Notes under the pieces: model-generated
The model's input: the letters and a program-made list of their open reading frames with translations, nothing else
Told to the model about the DNA's origin: nothing
Database searches by the model: none
Shown here: positions 33,330 to 43,911 of the stretch, in pieces
Layout of the letters: each line of letters starts with the position of its first letter
Numbering within the stretch: position 1 is the stretch's first letter
Made by a program: the position numbers and the translations under genes
Origin: Nitrosomonas sp.
GTDB taxonomy: Bacteria > Pseudomonadota > Gammaproteobacteria > Burkholderiales > Nitrosomonadaceae
Length of the DNA: 64,000 nucleotides
Assembly (NCBI RefSeq): GCF_019752095.1
Contig: NZ_JAIEMO010000038.1
Coordinates: 1 to 64,000 of the forward strand
Direction: 5' to 3'

Positions 33330-34622
33330 TTACTCAGATTGCTTTGTTTCAGCTTCAGCAGAAGCGGGAAAAATTTTAACAGTTTTTACAGTTCGATTTT
33401 TGGTTTGAATAACTTCCATTGGATAACCGGAAATATTGAGACCAGTGCCCGCCTCTGGAATATCCTCAAAATATTCTAAAATTAATCCATTTAGAGTTTT
33501 CGGCCCATCTAGCGGAAACTGAAAATCAAGTTTGCGATTTAATTCTCGCAGCAATGTTCTTCCTTCGACAACGATACTGCCATCTTCCTGTTTCAGAAAA
33601 ATACTGGTTTGGGTAGGTGCTTGAGTAGTAAATTCACCAATAATTTCTTCAATAATATCTTCCAGTGTGACCAACCCCATCCATTCCCCATATTCATCAA
33701 CGACCAACCCGACCCTTTTCTGGTTTTCTTGAAATAGCTGTAGTTGCGAAAATAATGAGGTACCAGAAGGAATGAAATAAGGTTTGCGCATGACCTTCTC
33801 CAGAGTTGATGCCGTGATTTTCCCTCCCTGCATTTGATTCAGAACCTTACGCACATGCACAAGACCAACTATGTTATCCATACGCTCACGGTAAATTGGC
33901 AGGCGAGTATGATGGCAGGTTAACAATTGTGCGTGAATAACTTCATCATCAGCATTGAGATCAATAGCCTCAATTTGGTTGCGTGGAACAATGACATCGT
34001 CAACTGTGATTTCTTCAAGATCAAATAGATTTAACAGCACGCTTTGGTGCTTATGCTGTATGAAGTGTCCTCCTTCCAGCACTAGCATCTTAAGTTCTTC
34101 CGTACTTATTTTCTGCTCAAGCTCTGCACTCTGGGGCTTCAATCGAAATAGGACCAATAATCCACTCACAAACAAATTGACAAACCACACAATGGGGTAA
34201 CAAATAATCAGCAAGGGCGTCAGAACATAACTTGCTGCCAAAGCGATGCGCTCAGGATAAGCAGCAGCAATCACTTTCGGAGTGATTTCGCTAAACACGA
34301 GAATGGCGAAGGTTACCGCTATTGTTCCCATAAACAACGCAAACTCATCTTGCACAAAGAGTGTGGCAACAATGACCGCCACCAGCGTAGCAGAAGCAGT
34401 ATTTAGCAAGTTGTTTCCGAGCAATATGACACCCAACAGCCGATCTGTTTTTTCAAGTAATTTTACCGTTAATCGGGCGCCACGGTGGCCTTGCTTGGCT
34501 AGATGCCTCAATCGATAGCGATTAATTGCCATCATACTGGTTTCAGATAACGAGAAAAAACCTGACACAATCAACAGGATCACCAATGCAATCAGCATGA
34601 TGTGCAACGGTATATCTTCCAA
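33330..34622 (-). CDS. HlyC/CorC-family (CNNM-CBS) membrane protein
   Basis: This 430-residue protein has an N-terminal CNNM/DUF21 membrane domain with about four helices (residues 5-180), including FSLSETSMMAINRYR and LLGNNLLNTASATLVAVI. A CBS pair (about 210-330, with DVIVPRNQIEAIDLN and RVGLVVDEYGEWMGLVTLEDIIEEI) and a C-terminal CorC/HlyC domain (about 345-425) follow. It resembles YfjD/CorB-type proteins linked to magnesium and cobalt efflux. It is a single gene upstream of zapD's end, with about 180 bases between. Confidence 0.9.
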   Translation of the reverse strand: MEDIPLHIMLIALVILLIVSGFFSLSETSMMAINRYRLRHLAKQGHRGARLTVKLLEKTDRLLGVILLGNNLLNTASATLVAVIVATLFVQDEFALFMGTIAVTFAILVFSEITPKVIAAAYPERIALAASYVLTPLLIICYPIVWFVNLFVSGLLVLFRLKPQSAELEQKISTEELKMLVLEGGHFIQHKHQSVLLNLFDLEEITVDDVIVPRNQIEAIDLNADDEVIHAQLLTCHHTRLPIYRERMDNIVGLVHVRKVLNQMQGGKITASTLEKVMRKPYFIPSGTSLFSQLQLFQENQKRVGLVVDEYGEWMGLVTLEDIIEEIIGEFTTQAPTQTSIFLKQEDGSIVVEGRTLLRELNRKLDFQFPLDGPKTLNGLILEYFEDIPEAGTGLNISGYPMEVIQTKNRTVKTVKIFPASAEAETKQSE

Positions 34623-34802
34623 GGAGCACCTCTAATTGAAGTAATGAATTGATAGTAATTTTAAACGAACTTTCGTTATTCTGAATTCAAACGAATGTTT
34701 GTCAATAAGAAAACAATCAGTTGGGCAAATTAATAATCGTATTGCATCAGGATGGTAGTTCCGGCGCTATTATTCTGATAAATCCAAAAATTTTAACTGG
34801 AA

Positions 34803-35558
34803 CTAAAGATTGCAGAAGGTTATTTCAAATGTTACGTCGCCTTCATAAACTTTGTTTTTTTGCACTGATTGTGCCGGAATAAAACGAATGTTTAATGCAT
34901 ATTTGTTGGCGCTGATTTCGGGTACACAGGGAAGCTGATCACTTATGTTGAGTCTTAGCATGTGCGCTGAGTATTCTGAGCCATTATGCTGAAAAACACC
35001 TTGATTCGCAACCACCCTTAGAGTTCTTCCACTCTTTCGCAATAGTAACAAAACAATTCTGAATGCGTTACGTATAGGTTGAAATGGAGACAACCATTCA
35101 TTAAGATCTTCATGCCGATGTACAGGATCTAAATTGAGCCAATAATGATAGGATGGCAAATCAAACACACAACAACCGCCAGGTATTCCAATTCGCTGTT
35201 TAATCGCCATCAGCCATTCATTTCCACGCAGGTGTTCGCCAACTTTTCCGGGAAAGTCCAGTATTTCCCTGAAAGTGACTTTTATGTCATTTAGGACACT
35301 ATCAAGCGCTTCCTCAGAAACATCTGGATTTTTTCGTAACATTTCGAGTATCAGTTTTTGCCGTTCCAGTTCTTGCAATAAATCTGATTTAATATCTGCA
35401 CGATTGGTGATTTCTAGAACTTCAAATAAAGCCATGAGCGAAGCATGATGTTCAGAAGCGCTCTCTTTAGTTGAAAAAAAATCAATTCTATTAAACAGGT
35501 CTTCAAGTCGCAGGAGGGTGCGTATACGCTCATTAAGCGGGTGTTCATAACAAATCAC
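34803..35558 (-). CDS. zapD: cell division protein ZapD
   Basis: This 251-residue protein matches ZapD (DUF1342), an FtsZ-bundling factor that acts at the Z-ring. It begins MICYEHPLNERIRTLLRLEDLF, the diagnostic start. GGCCVFDLPSYHYWL and FNLRI-type C-terminal strands (YALNIRFIP) are present. In beta- and gammaproteobacteria it follows coaE, as here (118 bases after coaE). Confidence 0.95.
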   Translation of the reverse strand: MICYEHPLNERIRTLLRLEDLFNRIDFFSTKESASEHHASLMALFEVLEITNRADIKSDLLQELERQKLILEMLRKNPDVSEEALDSVLNDIKVTFREILDFPGKVGEHLRGNEWLMAIKQRIGIPGGCCVFDLPSYHYWLNLDPVHRHEDLNEWLSPFQPIRNAFRIVLLLLRKSGRTLRVVANQGVFQHNGSEYSAHMLRLNISDQLPCVPEISANKYALNIRFIPAQSVQKNKVYEGDVTFEITFCNL

Positions 35559-35676
35559 AACTATGCGTCCACAACAAGGATTAGAAACATTAGGTCTTGC
35601 CCGAGAAGGATTATTTCACAAAAGAAGCAAGTTTCCCAGTTAAATTCTTGATCATCATGTCGCAACATAATGTTTA

Positions 35677-36273
35677 TTATGACAAAGACAGGTATTTCCT
35701 GTGTAGCTTAACTACCTGTGCTTTTAGATATGCAAGATCTTGACTGTTGTCAATCACATCGTCCGCTTTTTGTAAGCGATTCTTTCGTGATACCTGTGTT
35801 GCAATGATTGCTTTTACTTGATGTTCAGTCAGCTTGCTACGTTCCATCGTACGCAATATTTGTTGTTGCTCTTCACAATCAACAACCAAGCTGTGCTGAA
35901 TTACTTTGTCGTAATCATCCGTTTCAAATAAAAGCGGGATGACGACTATGATATAGGATGATCGAGTTTTTTTGACTTGCTGCAGAGTTTCGGAAAGAAT
36001 GAGTGGATGAAGAATTTTTTCCAATGTAACCCTATAATTACTATCAGAAAAAATTAAGTCTCTCATTTTTTTCCTATCCAGAGAACCATCTGCAGCTATC
36101 ATGGTTTCTCCAAAAGAATTTTTAAGTGAGCTCATTGCCAAACCGTGAGGCTCAGTTAGCATCCTAGCAATTACGTCAGTATCAATAACATCAACACCCA
36201 AATCCACAAAACATTGACTAGCACTTGATTTCCCACAACCAATTCCTCCAGTTAGTCCTACAATAAAGGTCAT
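35677..36273 (-). CDS. coaE: dephospho-CoA kinase
   Basis: This 198-residue P-loop kinase adds the 3'-phosphate of coenzyme A. The Walker A motif GLTGGIGCGKSSAS is at the N-terminus. DTDVIARMLTEP and VVIPLLFETDDYDKVI are typical, and a lid region with Arg residues (IATQVSRKNRLQKADDVIDN) follows. It lies 3 bases after pilD in the operon pilC-pilD-coaE-zapD. Confidence 0.95.
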   Translation of the reverse strand: MTFIVGLTGGIGCGKSSASQCFVDLGVDVIDTDVIARMLTEPHGLAMSSLKNSFGETMIAADGSLDRKKMRDLIFSDSNYRVTLEKILHPLILSETLQQVKKTRSSYIIVVIPLLFETDDYDKVIQHSLVVDCEEQQQILRTMERSKLTEHQVKAIIATQVSRKNRLQKADDVIDNSQDLAYLKAQVVKLHRKYLSLS

Positions 36274-36276
36274 TGA

Positions 36277-37137
36277 TTAGAACAATCCAAGGTAGGCATG
36301 ATTAAGCTTTTCTCCCCAGAATAATGCGATAAGCGCTCCGCCAACCAGATAAGGACCAAATGGGATAGGAATATTCTTATTGAGTTTTGCTGCGATGATC
36401 AACCCAACACCTACGATGGTAGCAACCAGTGAAGAAAAAAGCATAACCAGCGGTAGCATACTCCAGCCCAACCAAGCACCAATTGCGGATAATAATTTAA
36501 AATCACCAAATCCTATACCTTCTTTCCCGGTTAACAATTTAAAACACCAATAAATCGACCATAAGGAAAAATAGCCCACTGCGGCACCAATAACTGCTGA
36601 TTGAATATCGGTAAAGCCATTATTAATATTAACCAATAACCCCAGCCATAATAACGGTAAAGTTATATCATCCGGCAATAGTTGTGTATTGAGATCAATC
36701 ATCGCCAAGGTAATGAGCGCCCATACAAAAATCAATGCCGCGATCGTTATCAAACCGTATCCAAAATGCCAGGCAACTATGCCGCTCATTAAGGCTGTTA
36801 AAGCTTCTACAATAGGGTAACGAGAAGAAATGTGCACGTTGCACTGGGAGCAACGACCGCGTAAAAATAGATAGCTAACCACTGGAATGTTTTCCCATAG
36901 GCTCAGCTTGTGTCCGCAATGAATACAAGCTGAGCGCGGAGTAACAAGATTAAATGTTGGCAATGTTTTGTTTGCTTGACCCTGTAACTCTGCACATTGC
37001 TGCAGCCAACTTCTTTTAAGCATCTCGGGCAGTCGATAAATCACGACATTCAGAAAGCTACCTATCATTAAACCAAGAAGCGCGATCAAGGAGATAAAAA
37101 AAGTAGGAAAATCTTGCAGCATGGTGAGTAAGGTCAT
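36277..37137 (-). CDS. pilD: prepilin leader peptidase/N-methyltransferase
   Basis: This 286-residue polytopic membrane enzyme cleaves and N-methylates type IV prepilins. The N-terminal methyltransferase part has the GSFLNVVIYRLP signature. The zinc tetracysteine is seen as CIHCGHKL and CSQCNVHI. The two catalytic aspartates are in MIDLNTQLLPDDITLP and GEGIGFGDFKLLSAIGAWLG. It lies between pilC and coaE. Confidence 0.96.
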   Translation of the reverse strand: MTLLTMLQDFPTFFISLIALLGLMIGSFLNVVIYRLPEMLKRSWLQQCAELQGQANKTLPTFNLVTPRSACIHCGHKLSLWENIPVVSYLFLRGRCSQCNVHISSRYPIVEALTALMSGIVAWHFGYGLITIAALIFVWALITLAMIDLNTQLLPDDITLPLLWLGLLVNINNGFTDIQSAVIGAAVGYFSLWSIYWCFKLLTGKEGIGFGDFKLLSAIGAWLGWSMLPLVMLFSSLVATIVGVGLIIAAKLNKNIPIPFGPYLVGGALIALFWGEKLNHAYLGLF

Positions 37138-37173
37138 GGTTATTCTGTATAAATTGGATTACCTAAGATAGCG

Positions 37174-38397
37174 TTAACTAACAACCATGCCCATCTTAAA
37201 GATAGGCAAATACATTGCGACTACCATGCCACCAATAAGTGTTCCTAGAACAACCATGATCATAGGTTCCATTAAACTTGAAAGTGCGGCAACAGCATCG
37301 TCAACTTCCGCTTCATAGAAGTCGGCTATTTTTCCGAGCATAGAATCCAGCGATCCTGCTTCTTCACCAATAGCTACCATTTGAATAACCATGTTGGGAA
37401 ATACATTGCTGTTAGCCATAGATGACATTAAGCTATTACCTGTGCTAACTTCAAGCTGTATATTCTTTGTAGCTTCATAATAGATATAATTTCCAGCGGC
37501 ACCTGCGACGGAATCTAATGATTCTACCAAAGGAACGCCTGCTGCAAACATCGTTGAAAGTGTGCGCGACCAACGCGCAATAGTAGCTTTACGAATTACT
37601 TCTCCGAAAACAGGAATCTTAAGCGCAACACGATCAATAAATCGCTGCATAGGAACAGATCTTTTCCAGGTATAAAAGAAAGCATAAATTCCCCCCCACA
37701 CAATCCCAAAGATTGCCCACCAATAGGCGACAAAGAAATCTGAGATCGTCATTACAAAGAGTGTTGGAGCGGGCAAATCGGCACCGAAACCCTCAAACAA
37801 ATCTTTAAAAGCCGGGATCACAAAAATCATTATTATCGCTGTAATGACAAATGCAACTACAATAATTGAAATAGGATAAAAAAGAGCTGATTTAATTTTT
37901 CCCTTGATAGCTTGAATTTTTTCTTTATAAGTAGCTAGGCGATCTAGAATAGTATCAAGAATACCCGCGGCCTCTCCTGCACCAACAAGATTACAATATA
38001 AAGCATCAAAATAAAGTGGGTATTTGCGAAATGCATCCGTCAAGTTACTACCAGTTTCAACATCAGCTTTAATATCCATCAACAACTTACTCAAGGCCCT
38101 GTTACTATGGCCTTTCCCTATAATTTCAAACGCCTGTAGCAATGGCACACCCGATTTCATCATGGTTGCTAGTTGGCGCGTAAATAACGTTATGTCTTTC
38201 TCAATGATTCTGCCATTGGATCGCATTTTTTCTATTTTTGTAACTTTGATGCCCTGACGGCGCAGAGTGGAAGTTACAACCACAGTTCCTGCGGCGCGCA
38301 TTTCACCTTTTAGTTGCTTTCCAGACTTATCCTTTCCTTCCCAAGAATAATTAATTTCTTTTATTTTTTTTTCAGCGCTTGCGGTTATGGTTGCCAT
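37174..38397 (-). CDS. pilC: type IV pilus inner-membrane platform protein PilC
   Basis: This 407-residue GspF-family protein has two homologous halves with cytoplasmic four-helix domains and three membrane helices. FTRQLATMMKSGVPLLQAFEII opens the first repeat and WSRTLSTMFAAGVPLVESLDSV the second. It forms the platform on which the pilus assembly motors act. pilB is not upstream here, since the next gene is an unrelated SDR protein, so the extension ATPase lies elsewhere. Confidence 0.95.
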   Translation of the reverse strand: MATITASAEKKIKEINYSWEGKDKSGKQLKGEMRAAGTVVVTSTLRRQGIKVTKIEKMRSNGRIIEKDITLFTRQLATMMKSGVPLLQAFEIIGKGHSNRALSKLLMDIKADVETGSNLTDAFRKYPLYFDALYCNLVGAGEAAGILDTILDRLATYKEKIQAIKGKIKSALFYPISIIVVAFVITAIIMIFVIPAFKDLFEGFGADLPAPTLFVMTISDFFVAYWWAIFGIVWGGIYAFFYTWKRSVPMQRFIDRVALKIPVFGEVIRKATIARWSRTLSTMFAAGVPLVESLDSVAGAAGNYIYYEATKNIQLEVSTGNSLMSSMANSNVFPNMVIQMVAIGEEAGSLDSMLGKIADFYEAEVDDAVAALSSLMEPMIMVVLGTLIGGMVVAMYLPIFKMGMVVS

Positions 38398-38594
38398 AAT
38401 CAGTTCCTTTAAAACTCAATATATTCTTGATAGTTAAGCATTCTTAACCAGAGTCACAAAAATTCTAATTTTGTTCTTTCTTGGCAACAAGATCAGAAAA
38501 TTATTTTTTAAATTGTGCGAATTTAACGGCATTGATTGATTATTACTTAGCGTAAACTAAAAATTTGACGATTAATACCAGACTGAGCGTTGAT

Positions 38595-39491
38595 TTACTG
38601 ATTAGTGATCAATGCGGCTTTAACACCTTCATGGACTGTCGGATAGAGCAAGCTAACGTGTAATTCTTTTTTTATTCTGAAGTTTCTAAGCCGCCTGGAT
38701 TCCTTCATAAAAGATAACATACTGGGTGTTATTTGTTCTCGAGCTTGATCTCGAGTGATGCGAGGAGGATGTGGTAAAGCAAAATGATCAGCAACTAAAT
38801 CAAAATACTCGCCCATTTTGAGATGAGAATCGTCGCAAGCGTGATAAATTCTATTTGTTTTGGCAAACCGTATAGCAGCAAAAATAATCTGAGCAAGGTC
38901 ATCTGCATGTATGTGATTGGTATAACTATCTTCCACGTCCAATAATGCGGGATGGCCATCTCGCAGACGTTGCAAAGGTAATCTACTAGCTGCATAGATC
39001 CCAGGTACGCGCACTATACACGTTGGAATGTGATTACGTTTTCCCCAGTTACGTATTTGCCTTTCAGCAAAGACACGTCGTATAGCTCGATCATTTTCAG
39101 GATGAACAGGATGAGTTTCATCAATTAAATCCCCATGGCAATTACCATAAACCCCGCTAGTACTGATATAGATAAGCCGTTGTGGTAAAATCGTCGAATT
39201 GATTTTGGCTTGTTTTGTTAGAGCAGACAATAAATGCAGCGTTCTTGTGTCCCGTTTCCCATGATTGGGTGGAGGAGCCAAGTGTAATACTAAATGGGCT
39301 ATTCCCGCGAGCTTCTTAAGACTTTTTGGGCAATCTAAATTACCGTAAATTGGAGTAATGCCATTTGCGCGTAACAGATCAGCACGGTCTACGCTACGGT
39401 ATAAACCGAGGATACGGTAATGTGTTTTTAACAGTGGCACTGTCCGCAAAGCAACATCGCCGCAGCCGATAATTAACAGTTTTTTTTTCAT
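38595..39491 (-). CDS. SDR-family NAD(P)-binding protein (YeeZ-like)
   Basis: This 298-residue atypical short-chain dehydrogenase/epimerase-like protein has an N-terminal nucleotide-binding motif GCGDVA (residues 9-14) in KKKLLIIGCGDVALR. YISTSGVYG supplies the Ser and Tyr of the active-site region, but the usual YxxxK lysine is not evident. It resembles YeeZ-type proteins whose substrate is unknown. It is divergent from the ferredoxin reductase gene, with 48 bases between. Confidence 0.8.
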   Translation of the reverse strand: MKKKLLIIGCGDVALRTVPLLKTHYRILGLYRSVDRADLLRANGITPIYGNLDCPKSLKKLAGIAHLVLHLAPPPNHGKRDTRTLHLLSALTKQAKINSTILPQRLIYISTSGVYGNCHGDLIDETHPVHPENDRAIRRVFAERQIRNWGKRNHIPTCIVRVPGIYAASRLPLQRLRDGHPALLDVEDSYTNHIHADDLAQIIFAAIRFAKTNRIYHACDDSHLKMGEYFDLVADHFALPHPPRITRDQAREQITPSMLSFMKESRRLRNFRIKKELHVSLLYPTVHEGVKAALITNQ

Positions 39492-39539
39492 ACAATCTAT
39501 TCCATTTCCAAATAATATTTATTATTTATCTGCTACTCA

Positions 39540-40604
39540 ATGTCGTACCAAATCCTTATTCAACCCAGTGGACATATATTAACAGTAAAGCCGGGAGAAA
39601 CCATTCTTGATGCGGCTCAACGAGAAGGATTCTCACTACCTTACGGCTGTCGTAACGGTTCCTGCGGAATTTGTAAAGGAAAAATCATACGAGGATCGGT
39701 GAACTACGGTCGTCATAGTGAAGAGGCCTTGACTGAAGAAGAAAAAAGAGCTGGTAACGCGTTGTTCTGCTGCGCTTCTCCATTGACCGACTTGATCATT
39801 GAATGCCAGGAAATCAACGCAATTAAAGATATCGAAATAAAGACCTTGCCTTGTCGCGTACATAAGCTGGATCTTGTCGCTCCCGATGTCATGGTTATTT
39901 CATTAAAACTTCCTGCCAAGCAGCGGCTACAATTTTTGCCAGGTCAATATATCGACATCTTGCTCAAAGATGGAAAGCATAGGAGCTTTTCTTTGGCAAA
40001 TGCGCCTCATAATGATGAGTTTCTGCAATTACATGTACGCAATTACCCTGGAGGCGCATTCACAGAATATGTTTTTAACCAAATGAGGGTTAAAGATATT
40101 GTTCGATTTATCGGACCACTTGGATCGTTCTTTCTGCGCGATGCACCCGAAGATACTGCAATTATTTTTCTAGCGAGTGGAACCGGATTTGCGCCAGTAA
40201 AAAGCATTCTTGAACACGTTTTATATCAAGAAAAAAACAGAAGCAGCAAAAGAAAAATGGTTCTTTACTGGGGCGCACGTACAAAAGCCGATTTATATTT
40301 ATCTGAATTAGCTGGCAGTTGGCAGCAACAGCATGAAAACTTCACCTTTGTGCCTGTATTATCTGAACCTCTGTCAACTGATAACTGGACAGGGAAAATA
40401 GGATTAGTTCATGAAACCGTGATGCAGGATTTCGAGAATCTAGAAAAATATCAAGTATACGCCTGTGGCATCCCCGCTATGATAAAAGCAGCATACCATG
40501 ACTTCACCCTTTATTGTAAATTACCTAAAAATGCTTTTTTCTCAGATGTATTCACACCCTCGACAAACAATCCCTCAATAACTAAGGAATCCGGAGCCAT
40601 ATAA
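39540..40604 (+). CDS. 2Fe-2S/FAD oxidoreductase (CDP-6-deoxyglucoseen reductase-like)
   Basis: This 354-residue protein has an N-terminal plant-type ferredoxin domain (about residues 1-95) with the cluster ligands in GCRNGSCGICKG and a later Cys in ALFCCAS. An FAD-binding barrel (about 105-200, with RSFSLANAP) and an NAD-binding domain (about 205-335, with ASGTGFAPVKSILEHV) follow. It matches AscD/phenol hydroxylase reductase-type electron transfer proteins. Databases often name it CDP-6-deoxy-delta-3,4-glucoseen reductase in betaproteobacteria without sugar partners. The electron acceptor is unknown. Confidence 0.88.
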   Translation: MSYQILIQPSGHILTVKPGETILDAAQREGFSLPYGCRNGSCGICKGKIIRGSVNYGRHSEEALTEEEKRAGNALFCCASPLTDLIIECQEINAIKDIEIKTLPCRVHKLDLVAPDVMVISLKLPAKQRLQFLPGQYIDILLKDGKHRSFSLANAPHNDEFLQLHVRNYPGGAFTEYVFNQMRVKDIVRFIGPLGSFFLRDAPEDTAIIFLASGTGFAPVKSILEHVLYQEKNRSSKRKMVLYWGARTKADLYLSELAGSWQQQHENFTFVPVLSEPLSTDNWTGKIGLVHETVMQDFENLEKYQVYACGIPAMIKAAYHDFTLYCKLPKNAFFSDVFTPSTNNPSITKESGAI

Positions 40605-40727
40605 AGCAAAGACGCTGAGTAGCCAGCTTAAGTCACGGTGATGAGGTTGAAACGAAACAAATTTAAATGCTTTTTAGCACTCACTTCCGCCTGCCCATGC
40701 TTTTGTAATCCCCACTGGAAATCCCCC

Positions 40728-40750
40728 AACGGCTTAGTTAATAAGCCGTT
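40728..40750. terminator. hairpin between convergent genes
   Basis: The 9-bp arms AACGGCTTA (40728-40736) and TAAGCCGTT (40742-40750) enclose a GTTAA loop, between the ends of the ferredoxin reductase and hemY genes. A short T-run follows on the plus strand only, so it is a weak terminator candidate. Confidence 0.45.
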
Positions 40751-40774
40751 TAGGAATAAATTCGAGTCCTTTAT

Positions 40775-41911
40775 TTAATGATTCATAGCCAATTCATGTT
40801 TACCCAGCTTCTCGTTTAGTTGTGCTAATGCAAAATGTGCTTTATAACTTGGCTCAACCGATAAGCTAGCTTCTAAATAATTTTGCGCTTTACCCCAAAG
40901 CTCACAATGAGTACAAAGTTTACCAAGCGTCAACAACAATTGCGCATTGTTAGGTCGTGATTTCAGCCAAACTTCTGCGCATTCAATCTGCCTATTGACA
41001 TGAGAGCCCAAGCATTCCGCATAAAGTTCAATTAAGTTACTATCCCATGTGATCGGAACATTTTGTTCAATAATCCGATTTGCTGCTACGCAGTCTCCTA
41101 GAGAACTGTAGGCACGCACTGCAGCTGCACAAAGTTTACTATCCATCTTTTCCATCGGCGATATGTGCAACCAATACTGATTCAAGGACTGCAAATCGGT
41201 TGCTTTGCTTCTAATACTTTCTATTTGCGCATCGTGTCTTAACTGCTTTATGTGTGCTTTATTAGCCGATTGACGTTTCGCCAGTACTTCAGTTAACTCC
41301 AATACTGCATCCCAATTTCCACCCTGTTGCTGAGCCTCCAGCTCCAGTTGCAACACCGCAGTAGGTTGCAACCCTCCTTCTGAATACAATAACTGTAAGG
41401 TTTTAAGTGCATCCTGATAATGTCCATCATCTAACTGGAACTTAGCTTTAGTGGCAAGGCACAAAGATTTTTCACTCGGCGCTTGATTAAGAGCATCATT
41501 TAAATATTGATCTCGTGCTGTATCTTGATCAAGTTTGTGTGCTGAACGAGCTGCAATGACAGCGCTAATTGTTTTGATAGTTTCTGAATTTGCTAACTTT
41601 AATGCAGTGGCGGTATTTTTTTGTGCTTTAACAAAATCACCTTCAAAGTAGGCTTTTAGTCCGGATAGCAGCATCTCATCTGTTTTTTTGTGGCGGTGCC
41701 TTTTGCTGAATCCCAATACCCCCAGGATGAATCGTACTAGCAAATAGAAAACTATAAAAGCCACGATCACAACAATAATAAACTGATCGAGCGGTAGCTC
41801 TAATTGATAGGGCGGCATCACCAGTGAAGCTTGCCCAGTGATGTTTTTAGCAGCAAGTGTAACAGCTACAGCAGCAGTGAATAGTGCTATTAGCCAGACT
41901 ATCAGTTTCAT
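40775..41911 (-). CDS. hemY: HemY-like TPR membrane protein
   Basis: This 378-residue protein starts at the ATG at 41911, behind GGGGAG. Two N-terminal membrane helices (MKLIVWLIALFTAAVAVTLA and about residues 45-65) are followed by TPR-type helices. The HemY N-domain motifs include LVRFILGVL and GLKAYFEGDFVKAQK. It lies downstream of hemC-hemD, the usual place for this protein in beta- and gammaproteobacteria. It is not the protoporphyrinogen oxidase HemY. Its exact role in tetrapyrrole synthesis is unsettled. Confidence 0.9.
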   Translation of the reverse strand: MKLIVWLIALFTAAVAVTLAAKNITGQASLVMPPYQLELPLDQFIIVVIVAFIVFYLLVRFILGVLGFSKRHRHKKTDEMLLSGLKAYFEGDFVKAQKNTATALKLANSETIKTISAVIAARSAHKLDQDTARDQYLNDALNQAPSEKSLCLATKAKFQLDDGHYQDALKTLQLLYSEGGLQPTAVLQLELEAQQQGGNWDAVLELTEVLAKRQSANKAHIKQLRHDAQIESIRSKATDLQSLNQYWLHISPMEKMDSKLCAAAVRAYSSLGDCVAANRIIEQNVPITWDSNLIELYAECLGSHVNRQIECAEVWLKSRPNNAQLLLTLGKLCTHCELWGKAQNYLEASLSVEPSYKAHFALAQLNEKLGKHELAMNH

Positions 41912-42061
41912 ATATTCTCCCCATTGCATTAGAGTCGATCATTATTAATTTATATCACGGATTACAAATACACACCCACCACCCAGTGAGTACAATTGAT
42001 GCGCGACTATTTATACTTTATTTTCTGGGCCCCTTTCCTTATATTTCATTCAAAACAAAAG

Positions 42062-42847
42062 CTATCTTCCCATTGTCTGAAAGTATATATGCAAACCTTT
42101 CAGTAAACCTTCATCTCCAGCGCATGCTACTTTTACGATTTTTTCCAACCCTAATTCTTTGGCCACTTGAGCTATGCGCTCATGGGCTGTAAAAACCGGA
42201 GTCACTTTGAGTAATTGTTGGCCAAGCTTGCCTATTATGTCAAATAAATTATGCAATCCCTCACTGCTCGTAATGATTACTCCGTGTATTTCCCCTTGTG
42301 ACCAGGCGGCAAGTAAAGGTGCGCTATCAATATCTGGTTTTCTGCGTAGATAGCATTCGGCATATTCGATATACGCACCGCGTTGTACAAGCGTGTCACC
42401 CAATAGCGTCCGCCCGCCATTACCACGAAAAATTACAACACGTTTGCCGCCCATATTCTGTAATTCCCTCGATTTAAGTAGCTCCTCACTATCAAAGCGT
42501 TCGATTGGGATAAGAACCTCGTTGACGCCATACTTTCTTAATGTATTCGCAGTGCTTTTTCCTACAGCAGCTATTTTTAAGTGGGGAGGGAACACACGCT
42601 GCTTGGCAATTAAATCCATACTTTTGGTAACAGCATTAGGACTGACAAATACCGCCCAATCAAACTCATCCAAGCGTTTGATCAGATCGATCAGTGGGGT
42701 AATATTCGCGACATCAGCGATTTCCAATACTGGAAGTAAAATCGGATTGCCACCGCTAGCATGAATACCTTCTGCAAGAAGAGTAGCTTGATGTATTGGA
42801 CGAGTGACCAGTATATTAATCCCAGCTAATTGTTTACTGGCAGTCAA
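42062..42847 (-). CDS. hemD: uroporphyrinogen-III synthase
   Basis: This 261-residue protein cyclises hydroxymethylbilane to uroporphyrinogen III. Conservation in this family is low. The segments [54 protein letters not shown] and [18 protein letters not shown] match HemD. The start overlaps the hemC stop by 4 bases. A HemX domain is not fused here. Confidence 0.93.
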   Translation of the reverse strand: MTASKQLAGINILVTRPIHQATLLAEGIHASGGNPILLPVLEIADVANITPLIDLIKRLDEFDWAVFVSPNAVTKSMDLIAKQRVFPPHLKIAAVGKSTANTLRKYGVNEVLIPIERFDSEELLKSRELQNMGGKRVVIFRGNGGRTLLGDTLVQRGAYIEYAECYLRRKPDIDSAPLLAAWSQGEIHGVIITSSEGLHNLFDIIGKLGQQLLKVTPVFTAHERIAQVAKELGLEKIVKVACAGDEGLLKGLHIYFQTMGR

Positions 42848-43800
42848 TTCCAGCCTTCGGCAGATACCAAAGCAGCCAGAATTTTATCTGCACCTTGCTT
42901 AATTAGCTTTTGCGCCAATTGCTGCCCCATTGCAATACCCGTTTCCGGCTCGCCATCTAATGCTCCGCTCACGATACGTTTACCATCAGGTTGCGCAACA
43001 AATCCACGAAGTTGCAGTTTGTTATTGTTAATTTCAGCAAAAGCCCCTAATGGCACCTGACAACTGCCTCCCAATACACGACTCACCGAACGCTCAGCTT
43101 CGACACAATAAGCAGTTTCCTGGTGGTGTAATGGCTGCATAAGCTTAACCAAATCTAGACGATCCGCTCTGCATTCGATCCCCAAAGCACCTTGTCCAAC
43201 CGCAGGCAAGCTTTGTTCAGGATTGAGTAATGCTGTAATGCGATTGGAAAGTTCAAGCCGTTTTAAACCGGCGGCAGCCAGAATAATCGCTGCATACTGA
43301 TCTTCATCGAGTTTGCGTAACCGGGTTTGAACATTGCCTCGCAATGGTTGCACTTGAAGTTGCGGAAAATGTGCACGCAATTGGCTTTCGCGTCGCAAAC
43401 TTGATGTGCCAACGACACTACCTGCAGGTAACACGTCCAAACTCGCATAGTGATTAGAAACAAACGCATCGCGTGGATCTTCTCGCTTAGTTATCGCAGC
43501 TAGCTTGAATCCTGCTGGAACATTCATAGGCATGTCTTTCATGGAATGCACTGCGATATCAGCGCGACCATCTTCCAGAGCTTGTTCAAGTTCCTTAATA
43601 AATAAGCCTTTTCCGCCAATTTTAGATAATGATTGATCCAGTATCTGATCACCGCGTGTTGTCATACCAAGTATGCTGATTTCAGTTTGCGGGTATAATT
43701 CGCTTAAGCATTTTTGAATGAACTTGGCTTGCCACATAGCAAGTAAGCTTTCTCGTGAAGCAATGACAATTTTCTTGGGAAATAAAAATGAATTGGGCAT
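42844..43800 (-). CDS. hemC: hydroxymethylbilane synthase (porphobilinogen deaminase)
   Basis: This 318-residue enzyme joins four porphobilinogens. [14 protein letters not shown] and the catalytic-Asp segment [11 protein letters not shown] are visible, along with [16 protein letters not shown]. The dipyrromethane-binding Cys lies in [13 protein letters not shown]. It is the first gene of hemC-hemD-hemY and is divergent from ppc. Confidence 0.97.
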   Translation of the reverse strand: MPNSFLFPKKIVIASRESLLAMWQAKFIQKCLSELYPQTEISILGMTTRGDQILDQSLSKIGGKGLFIKELEQALEDGRADIAVHSMKDMPMNVPAGFKLAAITKREDPRDAFVSNHYASLDVLPAGSVVGTSSLRRESQLRAHFPQLQVQPLRGNVQTRLRKLDEDQYAAIILAAAGLKRLELSNRITALLNPEQSLPAVGQGALGIECRADRLDLVKLMQPLHHQETAYCVEAERSVSRVLGGSCQVPLGAFAEINNNKLQLRGFVAQPDGKRIVSGALDGEPETGIAMGQQLAQKLIKQGADKILAALVSAEGWN

Positions 43801-43911
43801 TAATAATATAAATGAAAAAATTACAAAAAATTCCTACTGGCGATCATTTTAGCATGGCCAGCCCTGACTTGGCGTATCGCGAGTGGTCGCTGGTTTCATA
43901 TTTTATAGCGG